From a virus: a stretch of DNA of 25,953 nt. The stretch is from positions 1-25,953 of IMG/VR virus record IMGVR_UViG_3300002835_008928. One strand, 5' to 3'. Positions 1 through 8,093 of this stretch are shown one piece after another. The notes beneath the pieces are model-generated. The model was not told the origin of the DNA. It saw only the letters and a list, made by a program, of their open reading frames with translations, and made no database searches. The position numbers and the translations under genes are program-made. Within the stretch, counting starts at the first letter, position 1. Every line of letters begins with the position of its first letter.

Positions 1-1718
1 CCATTGATGGACTCCACGAAGTTGGTAGGAAGCGGTCCAGTTGCTCCGGTGTTTCCTTGAGGGCCTGTTGGTCCCGTTGGTCCCGTTGGTCCCTGAGAAC
101 CAGTTGCTCCAGTTGCTCCGGTGTTTCCTTGAGGGCCTGTTGGTCCCGTTGGCCCTGTTGGGCCTGCTACTGTCGAAGCAGCACCCGTTGGTCCTTGTGG
201 TCCAGTGTTTCCTTGAGGACCTGTCGCACCAGTATTTCCTTGAGGTCCTGTTGCACCCAAGCCTGTGGGAACTGTTGGTTGAATCCATTGAGTGGAATTT
301 CCATCATTGATATAAACAAATTCGATACCAGTATCAGAATCCATCCACCGTTGACCGGCTACAAGTTCTTCACTTTCTGGCTGTGTGCTTTGATAATAAT
401 AAGTTAAACCACCACCACCGCCACCACCTCCAGTGCTAGAAATTGTAACTACTCCAGTTCCAGAACTTGGTGACAGAGTAATTCCTGCACCAGCAATAAT
501 TTGTTCTACGCCGGTAAAAGGACTGCCACCACCCGAAATATTAATTTCTACATTTTTTCTTTTCTTAGTAACTGTTACACCAGTTCCAGTAAAAATTAAA
601 TCGTTTACAGATTTAATTATTCTGGTATCTTGTCCACCCTGTCTGGTAATAATTCCAACTGCACCACCACCGGGAACTGCTAATCTTCCAAGTTGCTGAA
701 CTAATTCATCTATATTAGTTCCTTTAAATTTGTCCATCAACTTTGTTACATGATTTTCATCCAACGATATAACATTATCTTCAAGTACTAATGGATATTC
801 GACATTTACAATTGAAGTTTCACCCGGAGGTCCTGGATTTCCTTGGGGTCCAGGTGGACCAATTTCTCCACGATCACCTTTGTCACCTTTTGGTCCTTGT
901 CTTCCTGGAAGACCCATTGGACCTTCTTTTCCATCTTTTCCAGGTTCTCCTTGAGGGCCCTGTTCGCCTTGTGGGCCAACTTCACCTTGTGGGCCTTGGA
1001 TTCCCTGTGGCCCCTGTGGTCCAGCTGGGCCCTGTAAACCTTTAATACCAATAGGACCTCGTTCACCTCTGGGCCCCGGTTCTCCTTGTGGGCCTTGTTC
1101 TCCTTGTGGTCCTATTGGTCCTCTTGGGCCTTGAGGGCCAATTAAACCTCTGGGACCAGCTGGACCTTGTTCGCCCTTTGGTCCCCGTAATCCTTGAACT
1201 TGAATATTTGTTACATCACTATTTTCTTGTAATTGTACTTTTTCAGTAAAAACTGGAGAATTTAGTATTGTTTTTGGAGAATATTCTTCCAACAAATTTT
1301 TAATTTGTGTGGAATTTCCATAAATTTTATAAACTTTATTGGTGCCTTTTTGAATAAAATGATGTTCAGTGATACCAATTCCCAATTGAATTTTTTCATC
1401 ATAATCGGTGGTATCTATTTCTTTCAATATTTCATTTGGAGAAAATGAACTAAAATGCTTTTTAACCTTAAATTGTTTACCAATAACTTGTTCATAAACT
1501 TTTGAAGGTGTAAAAAGATCTTTAATTTTTGTTGAGTTTCCCTCTAGAAGATACTCTTCGCCATCTGGACTTCTTAGATGAAGTTGCGTGATACCAGAAC
1601 CAACTTTGATTTTCTTTGGGTTTGTTGTGGATTCTACAATATAATACTCACACCCCATCAGCAGTTCTGGGTGCTGTTTTGCCAATTTTAGAGATGTTTT
1701 GTTCTTTCCGAAGAACAT
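1..1718 (-). CDS. Collagen-like tail fibre protein, C-terminus beyond window
   Basis: The minus-strand frame is open from an ATG at 1718 to the left edge: 572 complete codons with no stop, so the gene is partial at its 3' end. Residues 1-175 form a non-collagenous head that begins [20 protein letters not shown]. Residues 176-301 are 42 unbroken Gly-X-Y triplets rich in charged residues (GEQ, GEP, GDK, GER). Next comes a beta-type region with a Gly run of eight residues, then residues 488-563 with 24 Thr-rich triplets (GPT, GAT, GNT) broken once by STVA. Collagen-like triple helices are common in phage side-tail fibres, where they act as trimeric shafts; adhesin and shaft roles are inferred here. 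No clear Shine-Dalgarno precedes the ATG, which starts 13 bases after the stop of the upstream fibre gene. The family is otherwise not recognised. Confidence 0.85.
   Translation of the reverse strand, partial: MFFGKNKTSLKLAKQHPELLMGCEYYIVESTTNPKKIKVGSGITQLHLRSPDGEEYLLEGNSTKIKDLFTPSKVYEQVIGKQFKVKKHFSSFSPNEILKEIDTTDYDEKIQLGIGITEHHFIQKGTNKVYKIYGNSTQIKNLLEEYSPKTILNSPVFTEKVQLQENSDVTNIQVQGLRGPKGEQGPAGPRGLIGPQGPRGPIGPQGEQGPQGEPGPRGERGPIGIKGLQGPAGPQGPQGIQGPQGEVGPQGEQGPQGEPGKDGKEGPMGLPGRQGPKGDKGDRGEIGPPGPQGNPGPPGETSIVNVEYPLVLEDNVISLDENHVTKLMDKFKGTNIDELVQQLGRLAVPGGGAVGIITRQGGQDTRIIKSVNDLIFTGTGVTVTKKRKNVEINISGGGSPFTGVEQIIAGAGITLSPSSGTGVVTISSTGGGGGGGGLTYYYQSTQPESEELVAGQRWMDSDTGIEFVYINDGNSTQWIQPTVPTGLGATGPQGNTGATGPQGNTGPQGPTGAASTVAGPTGPTGPTGPQGNTGATGATGSQGPTGPTGPTGPQGNTGATGPLPTNFVESIN
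30..257 (-). repeat. Thr-rich Gly-X-Y collagen block of the first fibre
   Basis: The block holds 24 Gly-X-Y triplets made mostly of GPT, GAT, GNT, GPQ and GSQ, interrupted once after nine triplets by Ser-Thr-Val-Ala. Charged residues are absent. This composition resembles the GPT-type collagen of Bacillus BclA exosporium protein, whose threonines are known to be O-glycosylated. Glycosylation here is only an inference. Confidence 0.85.
36..152. repeat. 45-bp perfect direct repeat, 72-bp period
   Basis: Bases 36-80 and 108-152 are identical over 45 positions, with mismatches at both flanks. The 72-bp offset equals 24 codons or eight collagen triplets, so gain or loss of one unit keeps the frame and the triple-helix register. 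Confidence 0.85.
816..1193 (-). repeat. Charged Gly-X-Y collagen block of the first fibre
   Basis: The block is 42 uninterrupted Gly-X-Y triplets. They include [27 protein letters not shown] and GPP, so acidic and basic residues alternate as in animal-type collagens. This differs sharply from the uncharged Thr-rich block nearer the C-terminus of the same protein. Confidence 0.9.
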
Positions 1719-1727
1719 TAGTTTAAA

Positions 1728-1735
1728 TTATTTAG
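1728..1735 (-). promoter_or_regulatory. CTAAATAA late-promoter-like motif, doubtful
   Basis: Read on the minus strand, CTAAATAA overlaps the stop codon of the 735-residue fibre gene. It resembles the T4-type late -10 element (TATAAATA) and its CTAAATA variant. A late start about six bases downstream would leave almost no leader before the ATG at 1718, so it may be chance in AT-rich spacer. Confidence 0.2.
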
Positions 1736-3939
1736 AATGGCTGTATTCCTCCACCACCATCTGTGCCACCTGAAGTTGCTCCACTCAATTTTATAGCCCA
1801 ACCATTAATCCAAAAAGTATTGACAAAATAATCACTCCAATTTAGATTTTTAAATGTTCCAGATTGAGCTCCAACATTTGTACCTTGTTTAATAACAAAT
1901 TGATTGCCGGAAACATCATTTACAAAACCAAAATAAGTAAGTGAAGTTCCAATCGAACCACTGCTATCCAAATCATACAATAGTTCATTATAAATTAAAA
2001 ATGTTCCACTTCCAAGAGTATATCCTTGTGCACCACCCAAAGAATCTCCACGAAGAGACCAAGAAGTAATTCCTCCTATTCCAGATCCAGAAACTGGAAG
2101 AGGCATAGAAATTGTATTTGGTTTAGCCAAAGTCCAACCACCATTACGCATTGCTATAATATCAGCAGTAACACCGAGAGGTCTTAGATCAGGAATAAAT
2201 GTTGATCCACCTCCACCACCAGAAACAGTTGAACTTATTGTAAATGTTGCACCACAGGCTCCAGTTATAGTAGAAAAGGTTATACCTGTTCCTGCACAAA
2301 GACCAATAATACCGGTAAAACCAGCTATGCTAATAACATAATTTGTTGGCATTGGCCCGGTGGGCCCTGTCGCTCCTGTAGCTCCGGTGTTTCCTTGAAT
2401 GCCTTGGATGCCTTGTATGCCTTGGGCACCAGTTCCTCCAGTGGCGCCAGTGGCTCCTGTAGCACCAAAGCCTCCAATTGTTCCAATTACAAGAGTATTG
2501 CCGACTGAACTAATTGTAATATATTGACTTCCAGAAATTCCAACAGTTCCAGTTAAACCATTTATAGTAGAAATTCCAGTAACATTTCCAACAGAACCAT
2601 TAAAACTCAATACACCGCTATTTGAAAGAGTAACGGCATTAGAATCACCACCTAAAGCCAATCCACCTGGAGAAACTACAGAAATAGATCTAACACCAGT
2701 ATTTGTTATGGTTACGTTTCCAGTAGAACCAGATAAAGTAATACCTAACCCAGCAACTATTCCAGTAACTCCAGTATTTGTTATGGTTACAGTTCCCGTT
2801 GCTCCTGATACAAAAATACCACTTCCAGCCACAGCTGCAGAAACACCTTGAATTGCTCCTGTTTTTCCGTTATAAAATGTTACAATATTTGGTGCTGAAA
2901 TATTTCCACTAAAAGTTGCACCAGAAGCAGATATTCCTCTTGAAGCAGAAAGTAAGCCTGAAAAGGAAGCGGTTGTACCTACAATGCTACTTTCAACAAA
3001 TGTTGAAGTTTTATTTATATCATTTAATGCTAAATACGATCCAGATACATTTCCAAGTTGAACTGAAGTTGAGGTTAAAATAATCTGATTATCATCATCA
3101 TCAACCAAAAGAAAAGTTCCATCCCCACCACCACTATACTCACCTATCGTGGTAACAGAATTCGTCACATCATTTACGTAAATTATATTATTTGTCGAAT
3201 TAATTTGTGCAGTAGTTACTATAGAAGAGCTTATTCCATTTGTAAAATTTTGTATTGGGCCAAATGTATTTGTAATGCCTGTCGTTACTCCACTAACAGC
3301 TCCCGTTAGTCCATTAAAACTTATTACATAAGTTGTTGGTGTTGGTCCCGTTGGACCTGTATTTCCTTGTGGGCCCTGTATTCCTTGAGGGCCTGCCTGA
3401 CCAATTGGGCCAGCCAAGTTTACATCCCAGTTATTCCAGCTTCCAGAACCAGTAACACCAGAGACAGAAACATTTAAAGTTACACCAGAATAAGTTATCA
3501 CCTGAGCATTAAAGTAATTTGTCAGTCCGCTTGCAACTAAAATATCTTGAACTTTTGTATAGGCTAAACCAGATTCAACTGTTAGTTGTACAGTATTTCC
3601 TATGGTTAAAGTTGATAAGTTTACAGAGGTGTTTGAACTAGTTGCAAAAATATCACCAGGTAAACCGGTAGCACCCGTAGGTCCGGTAGCTCCAGTTGTT
3701 CCTGGAGCACCGGTTGCACCTGTTGGACCTGTTGGACCGGTAGGGCCAGTTGGTCCGGTTGAGCCAGTTGAACCAGTATTTCCCCGTGGTCCCGTAGCAC
3801 CTGTATTCCCTTGCGGACCAGTTCCACCGCCCCCACCAACACCACCTCCCGGTGTAACTTCAACCCTTGCTAAAGCATTGGTATTTACCGTAACATTTAT
3901 TACTGGAATTTCTGTGCTGGAAGAAATAATATCTGCCAC
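1732..3939 (-). CDS. Collagen-like / beta-repeat tail fibre protein, 735 aa
   Basis: The start is GTG at 3939, chosen because GAGG lies seven bases upstream, inside the end of the preceding gene. Collagen-type segments occur at residues 41-94 (18 triplets, Thr-rich), about 177-200 (8 triplets) and about 492-530 (13 triplets). Between them lie Ser/Thr/Gly-rich stretches with a recurring pattern like AGxGI(T/F)xSGxTGxVTITNTG, probably beta-helix or beta-sandwich modules. The last 160 residues are non-repetitive, aromatic-rich (two Trp-containing NW/INGW motifs) and end in a Gly run, suggesting a folded tip domain that may bind receptor; that role is inferred. Its neighbours are another collagen fibre downstream and a small beta-rich protein upstream. 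Specific homologues are not recognised. Confidence 0.85.
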   Translation of the reverse strand: MADIISSSTEIPVINVTVNTNALARVEVTPGGGVGGGGGTGPQGNTGATGPRGNTGSTGSTGPTGPTGPTGPTGATGAPGTTGATGPTGATGLPGDIFATSSNTSVNLSTLTIGNTVQLTVESGLAYTKVQDILVASGLTNYFNAQVITYSGVTLNVSVSGVTGSGSWNNWDVNLAGPIGQAGPQGIQGPQGNTGPTGPTPTTYVISFNGLTGAVSGVTTGITNTFGPIQNFTNGISSSIVTTAQINSTNNIIYVNDVTNSVTTIGEYSGGGDGTFLLVDDDDNQIILTSTSVQLGNVSGSYLALNDINKTSTFVESSIVGTTASFSGLLSASRGISASGATFSGNISAPNIVTFYNGKTGAIQGVSAAVAGSGIFVSGATGTVTITNTGVTGIVAGLGITLSGSTGNVTITNTGVRSISVVSPGGLALGGDSNAVTLSNSGVLSFNGSVGNVTGISTINGLTGTVGISGSQYITISSVGNTLVIGTIGGFGATGATGATGGTGAQGIQGIQGIQGNTGATGATGPTGPMPTNYVISIAGFTGIIGLCAGTGITFSTITGACGATFTISSTVSGGGGGSTFIPDLRPLGVTADIIAMRNGGWTLAKPNTISMPLPVSGSGIGGITSWSLRGDSLGGAQGYTLGSGTFLIYNELLYDLDSSGSIGTSLTYFGFVNDVSGNQFVIKQGTNVGAQSGTFKNLNWSDYFVNTFWINGWAIKLSGATSGGTDGGGGIQPF
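2350..2466 (-). repeat. Third collagen block of the 735-aa fibre
   Basis: Thirteen Gly-X-Y triplets are present: GAT three times, GGT, GAQ, GIQ three times, GNT, GAT twice, GPT and GPM. The GIQ triplets form a small tandem run that shows in the DNA as ccttg-atgcc-like repeats. Confidence 0.8.
3340..3411 (-). repeat. Second collagen block of the 735-aa fibre
   Basis: Eight Gly-X-Y triplets ([24 protein letters not shown]) sit between two beta-type modules. They look like a short triple-helical spacer between folded domains. Confidence 0.8.
3658..3819 (-). repeat. First collagen block of the 735-aa fibre
   Basis: Eighteen Gly-X-Y triplets (residues 41-94) consist mainly of GPT, GAT, GNT and GST. 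They are preceded by a Gly-rich hinge. The block has no acidic residue and a single Arg. Confidence 0.85.
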
Positions 3940-3941
3940 AA

Positions 3942-4337
3942 TTATGCCTCAGTTACATCAGGAAGAACGTTAATTTTTCCTCTTAAAAGAGTATCTACGC
4001 CAGCATTATTCGGCTTAGTTGCTTGAATGTCGTAAAAAGCTCCAGAATATTGAGGAAAGTTTACAGTATAAGCCGAACCAACACAAACATTGCAAATGCC
4101 TCCAGTAGCAGTAGCAGAAAGACCCCCTGTAATCCCATCAAGCGTATAAAGAGTACTTCCAGATGTCACATGGAGACTTGTAGAAAATAAAGTTGCACCC
4201 GGAATATAAGATTTACGAACTTGAAAATTAAGAGTTACGCCAGTAAGATTGTAGGTGGCTCCAGTAGAATCCTGTAAAGCCATCTGCCATCTTAAGGTAT
4301 CGCCCTTAACTATTGTCGGATCAAAGGTATCTGCCAT
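3942..4337 (-). CDS. Small beta-rich tail/baseplate-associated protein, 131 aa
   Basis: The start is ATG at 4337 with GGAG six bases upstream; a TTG four codons earlier overlaps that ribosome site and was rejected. The N-terminus ([21 protein letters not shown]) and the following alternation of short polar and hydrophobic stretches suggest an all-beta fold. The first half resembles, by eye, the N-terminal sandwich of phage baseplate/upper-fibre proteins (BppU-like), but this is not certain. It has no signal peptide or membrane segment. It ends two bases before the GTG of the 735-residue fibre and shares its transcript, so a role as fibre adaptor, attachment or assembly partner is likely by context only. 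Confidence 0.7.
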   Translation of the reverse strand: MADTFDPTIVKGDTLRWQMALQDSTGATYNLTGVTLNFQVRKSYIPGATLFSTSLHVTSGSTLYTLDGITGGLSATATGGICNVCVGSAYTVNFPQYSGAFYDIQATKPNNAGVDTLLRGKINVLPDVTEA

Positions 4338-4347
4338 TCTTTTCTCC

Positions 4348-4380
4348 AAAAATAATAGCCTTGGTTAGAGGCTATTATTT
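4348..4380 (-). terminator. Perfect 11-bp hairpin with T-run: terminator and/or leader hairpin
   Basis: AAATAATAGCC (4350-4360) pairs perfectly with GGCTATTATTT (4370-4380) around a nine-base loop. Read on the minus strand the 3' arm ends in TATTATTTTT, so it fits a Rho-independent terminator for the regA/glycosyltransferase transcript. The GGAG of the next gene starts immediately after it. If transcription also starts at the CTAAATATA element just upstream, the same hairpin would form at the 5' end of the fibre mRNA. Confidence 0.65.
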
Positions 4381-4387
4381 GTTCAAC

Positions 4388-4396
4388 TATATTTAG
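4388..4396 (-). promoter_or_regulatory. Late-promoter-like CTAAATATA upstream of fibre genes
   Basis: CTAAATATA on the minus strand lies in the gap between the glycosyltransferase and the structural genes. It resembles the T4 late -10 element TATAAATA and the CTAAATA variant seen in T4-like cyanophages. A start about six bases downstream gives a leader of roughly 46 bases before the ATG at 4337. Structural genes are expected to be late, and gp55 is encoded in this window. Confidence 0.5.
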
Positions 4397-4411
4397 GTCA
4401 AAGAAAGATTA

Positions 4412-5629
4412 TCAAAGTTTGACAGTTTTGGCTTCCGGACTCATTGTTAATGTAGTTTTATTCGCAGCTTTTTCTAATTTTGCTGAAAGTTCTTGTTGTT
4501 GCTGCAAATACTGTTGTTGCATCTTTTGCATAGTATCTACATAAATTTTGTGATTTTTTGCAACTCTTTCTCTGTGTTCTTGAGGAAGATGTGGTTCCTT
4601 CAACAATTTTTCACATGCCATCAAACCAACTTGTGGTCTGCCAGCATAGAATGCGGTAGTTGCAATTTCATCATAAATTCCCCAGAGATAGTTTGCTCTG
4701 TCTATAAAGAGGATGTCTTGCTCTGGCATTGGAATAGTTAGACCCAATGAAGCAATCAAGAATGCGTTTCTTGGTCTGTCATACTTTCTGTAAATGCAGG
4801 AAAGATGGTATAATGGTTCTACTCTTTGTGGAGCAACTTCATAAGCAATCATAAACGCATCAGCTATTTGTTCTACTGGCTTACCCAAGAATTCTCTGCA
4901 CATGCCAACGCGCATCCATGAAAAGAATACCTCTTCTGGCCAAGAACCGAGTTTGATTCTCTTCATGTATTCTTCTTCAGCAATTTCATACATTCTTGAG
5001 TCAAATGCAGATTGTGCAGCATAGAATTGCTTGCGTGGTTGATTTGGATCTTTGTCCAAATACTTCTTTAAAGTTTCATAATCTTTCTTGTACTTTTCAG
5101 TGTCATTTGCAAAGGATCTTGCACGGCAACCTTCTGTACGGACTTCCCATGCATAATCACCCTCTAACTTCTTTACATTCATTGGCTGTTCGCAGATTGC
5201 ATATTCGTGAAGAGGCTCTTCATACCACCATTTCTTCTTGCCAAGATTGAATAATTGTGCTCTCAACCAACGATATTCACCTCTTTGAATTTGTACAACA
5301 TAACCATCCAGTTCGTCATCAAACTTATCAACGGGGAGAGTTCCAGTGATAAAGTCATCGGCATCAATCATAATAGCCCATTGTGTTTTGCCCATGCAAA
5401 GCTCTAGAGCTTTTGATCTATTTGTACCGAAATCAGACCATTCATGGTCATGGATTTCACCTGGAATTCCCTTTTCATCAAAGAACTTTTTGATGATTTC
5501 CTTAGTGTTATCCGTAGATCCAGTATCACAGATAACATAGTAATTAATAAATGGTGCGACTGAGGCCAAGCATCGTTCGATATTTGGTGCCTCGTTTTTA
5601 ACGATCATTGCGAGAGTCAATTTGTGCAT
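4412..5629 (-). CDS. Family 2 glycosyltransferase with helical (TPR-like) C-terminus
   Basis: The protein has 405 residues. The ATG at 5629 is preferred over the ATG at 5635 because AAGGA lies at good spacing only from the inner start. The N-terminal GT-A domain shows LAMIVKNE near the start, CDTGSTDNT at about residues 35-43 and IDADD, the DxD metal/nucleotide-sugar site, at about residue 90. The rest is helical, with TPR-like repeats and a Gln-rich coiled stretch near the C-terminus (QQQYLQQQQ). Such soluble glycosyltransferases with helical tails are found in T4-like cyanophages. The acceptor is unknown. Its position, directly downstream of regA and directly upstream of collagen-type fibres, makes fibre or host-surface glycosylation reasonable guesses. 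Donor sugar cannot be deduced. Confidence 0.85.
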   Translation of the reverse strand: MHKLTLAMIVKNEAPNIERCLASVAPFINYYVICDTGSTDNTKEIIKKFFDEKGIPGEIHDHEWSDFGTNRSKALELCMGKTQWAIMIDADDFITGTLPVDKFDDELDGYVVQIQRGEYRWLRAQLFNLGKKKWWYEEPLHEYAICEQPMNVKKLEGDYAWEVRTEGCRARSFANDTEKYKKDYETLKKYLDKDPNQPRKQFYAAQSAFDSRMYEIAEEEYMKRIKLGSWPEEVFFSWMRVGMCREFLGKPVEQIADAFMIAYEVAPQRVEPLYHLSCIYRKYDRPRNAFLIASLGLTIPMPEQDILFIDRANYLWGIYDEIATTAFYAGRPQVGLMACEKLLKEPHLPQEHRERVAKNHKIYVDTMQKMQQQYLQQQQELSAKLEKAANKTTLTMSPEAKTVKL

Positions 5630-5637
5630 ATTCATCC

Positions 5638-6063
5638 TTACGAATTAAAGAATTTTCTCAATGAGCCAGTATTAAACTTTGGTACCAGCTCCCAATTTTG
5701 TTTTTCACTATGTTTAATAATTTTTAAGCCACTTATTGGCATTGCATCTTCAATTTTGGTTTTTTCTAAAACTTCTAGTAGTTCCCACTCCTCTAAAAGT
5801 TTTATAATTGCATTTCGGCGTTTAAGATCTTCTTCAGATACATTTGAAGGAAGACCATCAAGAGCAAATAATTCTTTGAAGTGTGCGATTACATAAACAC
5901 CATTTTTATGAACTAAATGGCAAGATTGGTACAGTATCTTTTTTCCTTTTGGGGATACACCAATGCGAGATAAAGTTTCTCGCACAACCATAAAATCTTC
6001 TTCATCAAAGAGTTTTACTTGAACACCCACACCATTAAATTCATTCTTAGAAATACTAGACAT
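5638..6063 (-). CDS. regA: RegA translational repressor
   Basis: The protein has 141 residues from ATG 6063, which has AAGGA six bases upstream; a TTG two codons earlier was rejected. It matches T4 RegA along its length by eye: VRETLSRIG, KILYQSCHLVHK, GVYVIAHFKELFALDG, RRNAIIKLLEEW and the ending NWELVPKF. T4 RegA (122 residues) binds ribosome-binding regions of early phage mRNAs, including its own and clamp-loader messages, and blocks initiation. This version has a longer N-terminus and a C-terminal extension (NTGSLRKFFNS). It follows gene 62 by 15 bases, the same order as in T4 (45-44-62-regA). DNA polymerase gene 43, next in T4, is replaced here by a glycosyltransferase. Confidence 0.95.
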   Translation of the reverse strand: MSSISKNEFNGVGVQVKLFDEEDFMVVRETLSRIGVSPKGKKILYQSCHLVHKNGVYVIAHFKELFALDGLPSNVSEEDLKRRNAIIKLLEEWELLEVLEKTKIEDAMPISGLKIIKHSEKQNWELVPKFNTGSLRKFFNS

Positions 6064-6078
6064 ACACAATCCTTAAAA

Positions 6079-6459
6079 TTATCGGGTTCCACCTTTGTCA
6101 AGGAACTTTTTTATTTCTTCCAAGTCCTTGTGACCCAATATATTTAGTACTTCTCTAGACTTCTGTTCTGAGTATCCAAAAGCAGCCTTAATTAATTCGA
6201 TATTTTCCTCGGTTTCTTTACGCAGCCAAGGTGAATATCTCTTCTTTTTACGCACGCCAATGCGATAAAAATCAAACTGACTCTTTCGGTCCAACCAAGG
6301 AGCGCAGTTCATTTCATTTGCATAAAAAATAGTATCCGCAAAATAAGATAAACATCGATTGACAACAAACGCCGGATACAACTTTACAGCATCCTCATCC
6401 TTATCTAATAAGGGAGTTTTATCGTGATTAATGCTGGAAAGAAAGTCTTTTAGTTTCAT
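6079..6459 (-). CDS. gp62: Clamp loader small subunit gp62
   Basis: This 126-residue protein fits gp62 of T4-like phages by size, position and sequence features: PAFVVNRCLSYFADTIFYANEMN near residues 30-52, followed by a basic KKKRYSPW segment. gp62 is the single non-ATPase subunit that joins four gp44 subunits to load the gp45 clamp onto primer-template DNA. T4 gp62 is longer (187 residues); short versions are usual in marine relatives. Its ATG overlaps the gp44 stop codon (ATGA), which implies translational coupling and helps set subunit stoichiometry. Confidence 0.93.
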   Translation of the reverse strand: MKLKDFLSSINHDKTPLLDKDEDAVKLYPAFVVNRCLSYFADTIFYANEMNCAPWLDRKSQFDFYRIGVRKKKRYSPWLRKETEENIELIKAAFGYSEQKSREVLNILGHKDLEEIKKFLDKGGTR

Positions 6460-7403
6460 CAGTTAAACTCGCATTCCATCATGATTTCTACAATCAATGC
6501 CATCGTATTGATTTCTTGGTCTGCCGCAAAAGCAGACTTGTATTGGTAGTTTGCAATTATTAAAATTGCCTGTGGAATAGAACTGTTCTTTAGGGCCGTA
6601 TAAAGTTCAGTATAAAGCTTTTTAAAGAAATCCGCTGTATTGAGATCCAAGTTTTGGACTACCCACTTACGACAAGATGCAAAATCCTTTTGCTTCATAA
6701 AGGATAACAATTCTTTGTAAGACTCTGCACTGCCTTGTGCTAGAATACCTACATCAATCTTTCCAGAAGAAGAATAACGTTGGAGTTCGTTGATGATTCT
6801 ACGAATATCTGGAAAATGCTTTTTAATAAGATTTACCAATACACTCTTCTCGTATGGAACATTTTCAGCTGTAAGAATATCCTCAATTCGTTTGAGAATA
6901 TTAGCAGCAACCTGTGCCTTTTCTGAATTTGGCACAGTAAAATCAAGGCCAGTACATCTAGAATGCAAAGGATCAATGATTCTATCCTTGTAATTGCAAG
7001 TCATAATAAACCTGCAATTTTTGGCAAATTCTTCTATGGCTCCACGAAGGGCAGGCTGAATAGATTGCGCATTTGCATAATCAAACTCATCAAGAATAAC
7101 TACTTTGAGATTATTGTTCAGAGATATGGTAGAGCAGTAACTGCGAATTTTAGTTCGCAGTGTATCAATACCATTCTCTTCCGAACAGTTGATGAGCATA
7201 CAATCTGCTCCGATGTCGTTGGCGATTGCTCTAGCGACAGTTGTCTTTCCTGTGCCAGCCTTCCCATAAAACATCATGTTGGGAATACTCCCATCCTTGG
7301 CCATTCCATTTAGGACATTTCCAAGATCAACAGGAAGAATGCAATTTGATAGCGTCTTTGGGCGGTACTTTTCCACCCAAAGTAGATTTGATAGGTTGGA
7401 CAC
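6459..7403 (-). CDS. gp44: Clamp loader large subunit gp44 (AAA+ ATPase)
   Basis: I chose GTG at 7403, one base after the gp45 stop, with AGAGGAT upstream. This gives 314 residues, close to T4 gp44 (319). A longer reading from TTG 7442 would overlap gp45 by 38 bases. Residues 9-16 (WVEKYRPK) are typical of clamp-loader ATPases. Walker A is GKAGTGKT at 47-54, Walker B is VVILDE with DEFD at 105-108, sensor 1 lies near T135, and the SRC arginine-finger motif is at 148-150. It uses ATP to open and load gp45 with gp62. The C-terminal third is a helical collar domain. Confidence 0.97.
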   Translation of the reverse strand: MSNLSNLLWVEKYRPKTLSNCILPVDLGNVLNGMAKDGSIPNMMFYGKAGTGKTTVARAIANDIGADCMLINCSEENGIDTLRTKIRSYCSTISLNNNLKVVILDEFDYANAQSIQPALRGAIEEFAKNCRFIMTCNYKDRIIDPLHSRCTGLDFTVPNSEKAQVAANILKRIEDILTAENVPYEKSVLVNLIKKHFPDIRRIINELQRYSSSGKIDVGILAQGSAESYKELLSFMKQKDFASCRKWVVQNLDLNTADFFKKLYTELYTALKNSSIPQAILIIANYQYKSAFAADQEINTMALIVEIMMECEFN

Positions 7404-7404
7404 T

Positions 7405-8076
7405 TTATCCTCGCTTGATTGCGATGTAGTACGAAAGATCAAAAGACTTGTGTGTAAACTTTGAAATGATTGAGTCCGTAAGTTCTACACCATAAGAACC
7501 GGGAATAAATTTGATTTCTGAGACATTAATTGTCCCGTCAAAATCCTTACCGCTATAATTGTCGTCAACAACAATTTCAAAGTTGTCACTTGAAGGCTTG
7601 CTAGCATCGTCAACCATAATCTTTAGAATTCCATCTTTACCAATGATACGAAGATCAGAAACCTGAAGAATGCTTGATGCCTTAAGAATTTCGGCAAGAT
7701 CCTGTTCTTCAAGATCAAAGGAAACAGAGATCTTTGGAATCTTTACATCCTTTGTCGGTACAGTCAATAGTGATGGTTCGGCATAGTAATAAGTTACGCT
7801 AGAACGACCGTTGGAGATAACAACGTGAGTGTCGTTAAACTCTAGGTCTGGGTTGGTAAACATGCTTACAATTCCAAGAAATCTATTAAGATCCCAAATT
7901 GGAACTTCTACATCAAATGTTTCTTCTACCTTTGCTTCTGCGTAGATGTTTCTACCAACAGACATCGTTTTCAACGTATTACCCGGATGGATAAGAATGT
8001 TAGAATTGATGGCAGCGAAGTTTTTTAGAATGTTATAGGTTTCTTTAGATAAACGCATTTTGGTCACAGTTGTCAT
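7405..8076 (-). CDS. gp45: Sliding clamp gp45
   Basis: The protein has 223 residues from ATG 8076, with AAGGA six bases upstream; T4 gp45 has 228. The opening RLSKETYNILKNFAAINSNI closely parallels T4 gp45, and PIWDLNRFLGIVSMF matches its first-domain DLNGFLGILSL segment. gp45 trimers encircle DNA as processivity factor for the polymerase and, with gp55, as the mobile activator of late transcription. It follows the small basic gene by 17 bases and is coupled to gp44. An internal ATG six codons in would give the T4-like N-terminus but has no comparable ribosome site. Confidence 0.96.
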   Translation of the reverse strand: MTTVTKMRLSKETYNILKNFAAINSNILIHPGNTLKTMSVGRNIYAEAKVEETFDVEVPIWDLNRFLGIVSMFTNPDLEFNDTHVVISNGRSSVTYYYAEPSLLTVPTKDVKIPKISVSFDLEEQDLAEILKASSILQVSDLRIIGKDGILKIMVDDASKPSSDNFEIVVDDNYSGKDFDGTINVSEIKFIPGSYGVELTDSIISKFTHKSFDLSYYIAIKRG

Positions 8077-8093
8077 ATAAATCCTTATGTAAA

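Noticed and set aside
30-1193. Regular short repeats resembling a CRISPR array
   Set aside because: Repeat spacing follows codon triplets of a collagen frame, with no constant repeat and unique spacer pattern.
3602-3973. Plus-strand open frame rich in Pro-Val-Ala-Pro repeats opposite the fibre gene
   Set aside because: It is the antisense of the Gly-X-Y repeats, where period-9 DNA keeps all frames open; the minus-strand frame has proper ribosome site, length and collagen pattern. The same holds for 41-310, 57-407, 791-1066 and 3621-3863.
6141-6147. CTAAATA motif inside gp62, 80 bases before regA
   Set aside because: It lies in well-conserved coding sequence (ILNILGH region) and could be chance; too weak to call a regA promoter.
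7404-7442. Longer gp44 from TTG 7442
   Set aside because: It would overlap gp45 by 38 bases and has no ribosome site, whereas GTG 7403 has AGAGGAT and gives the family length.
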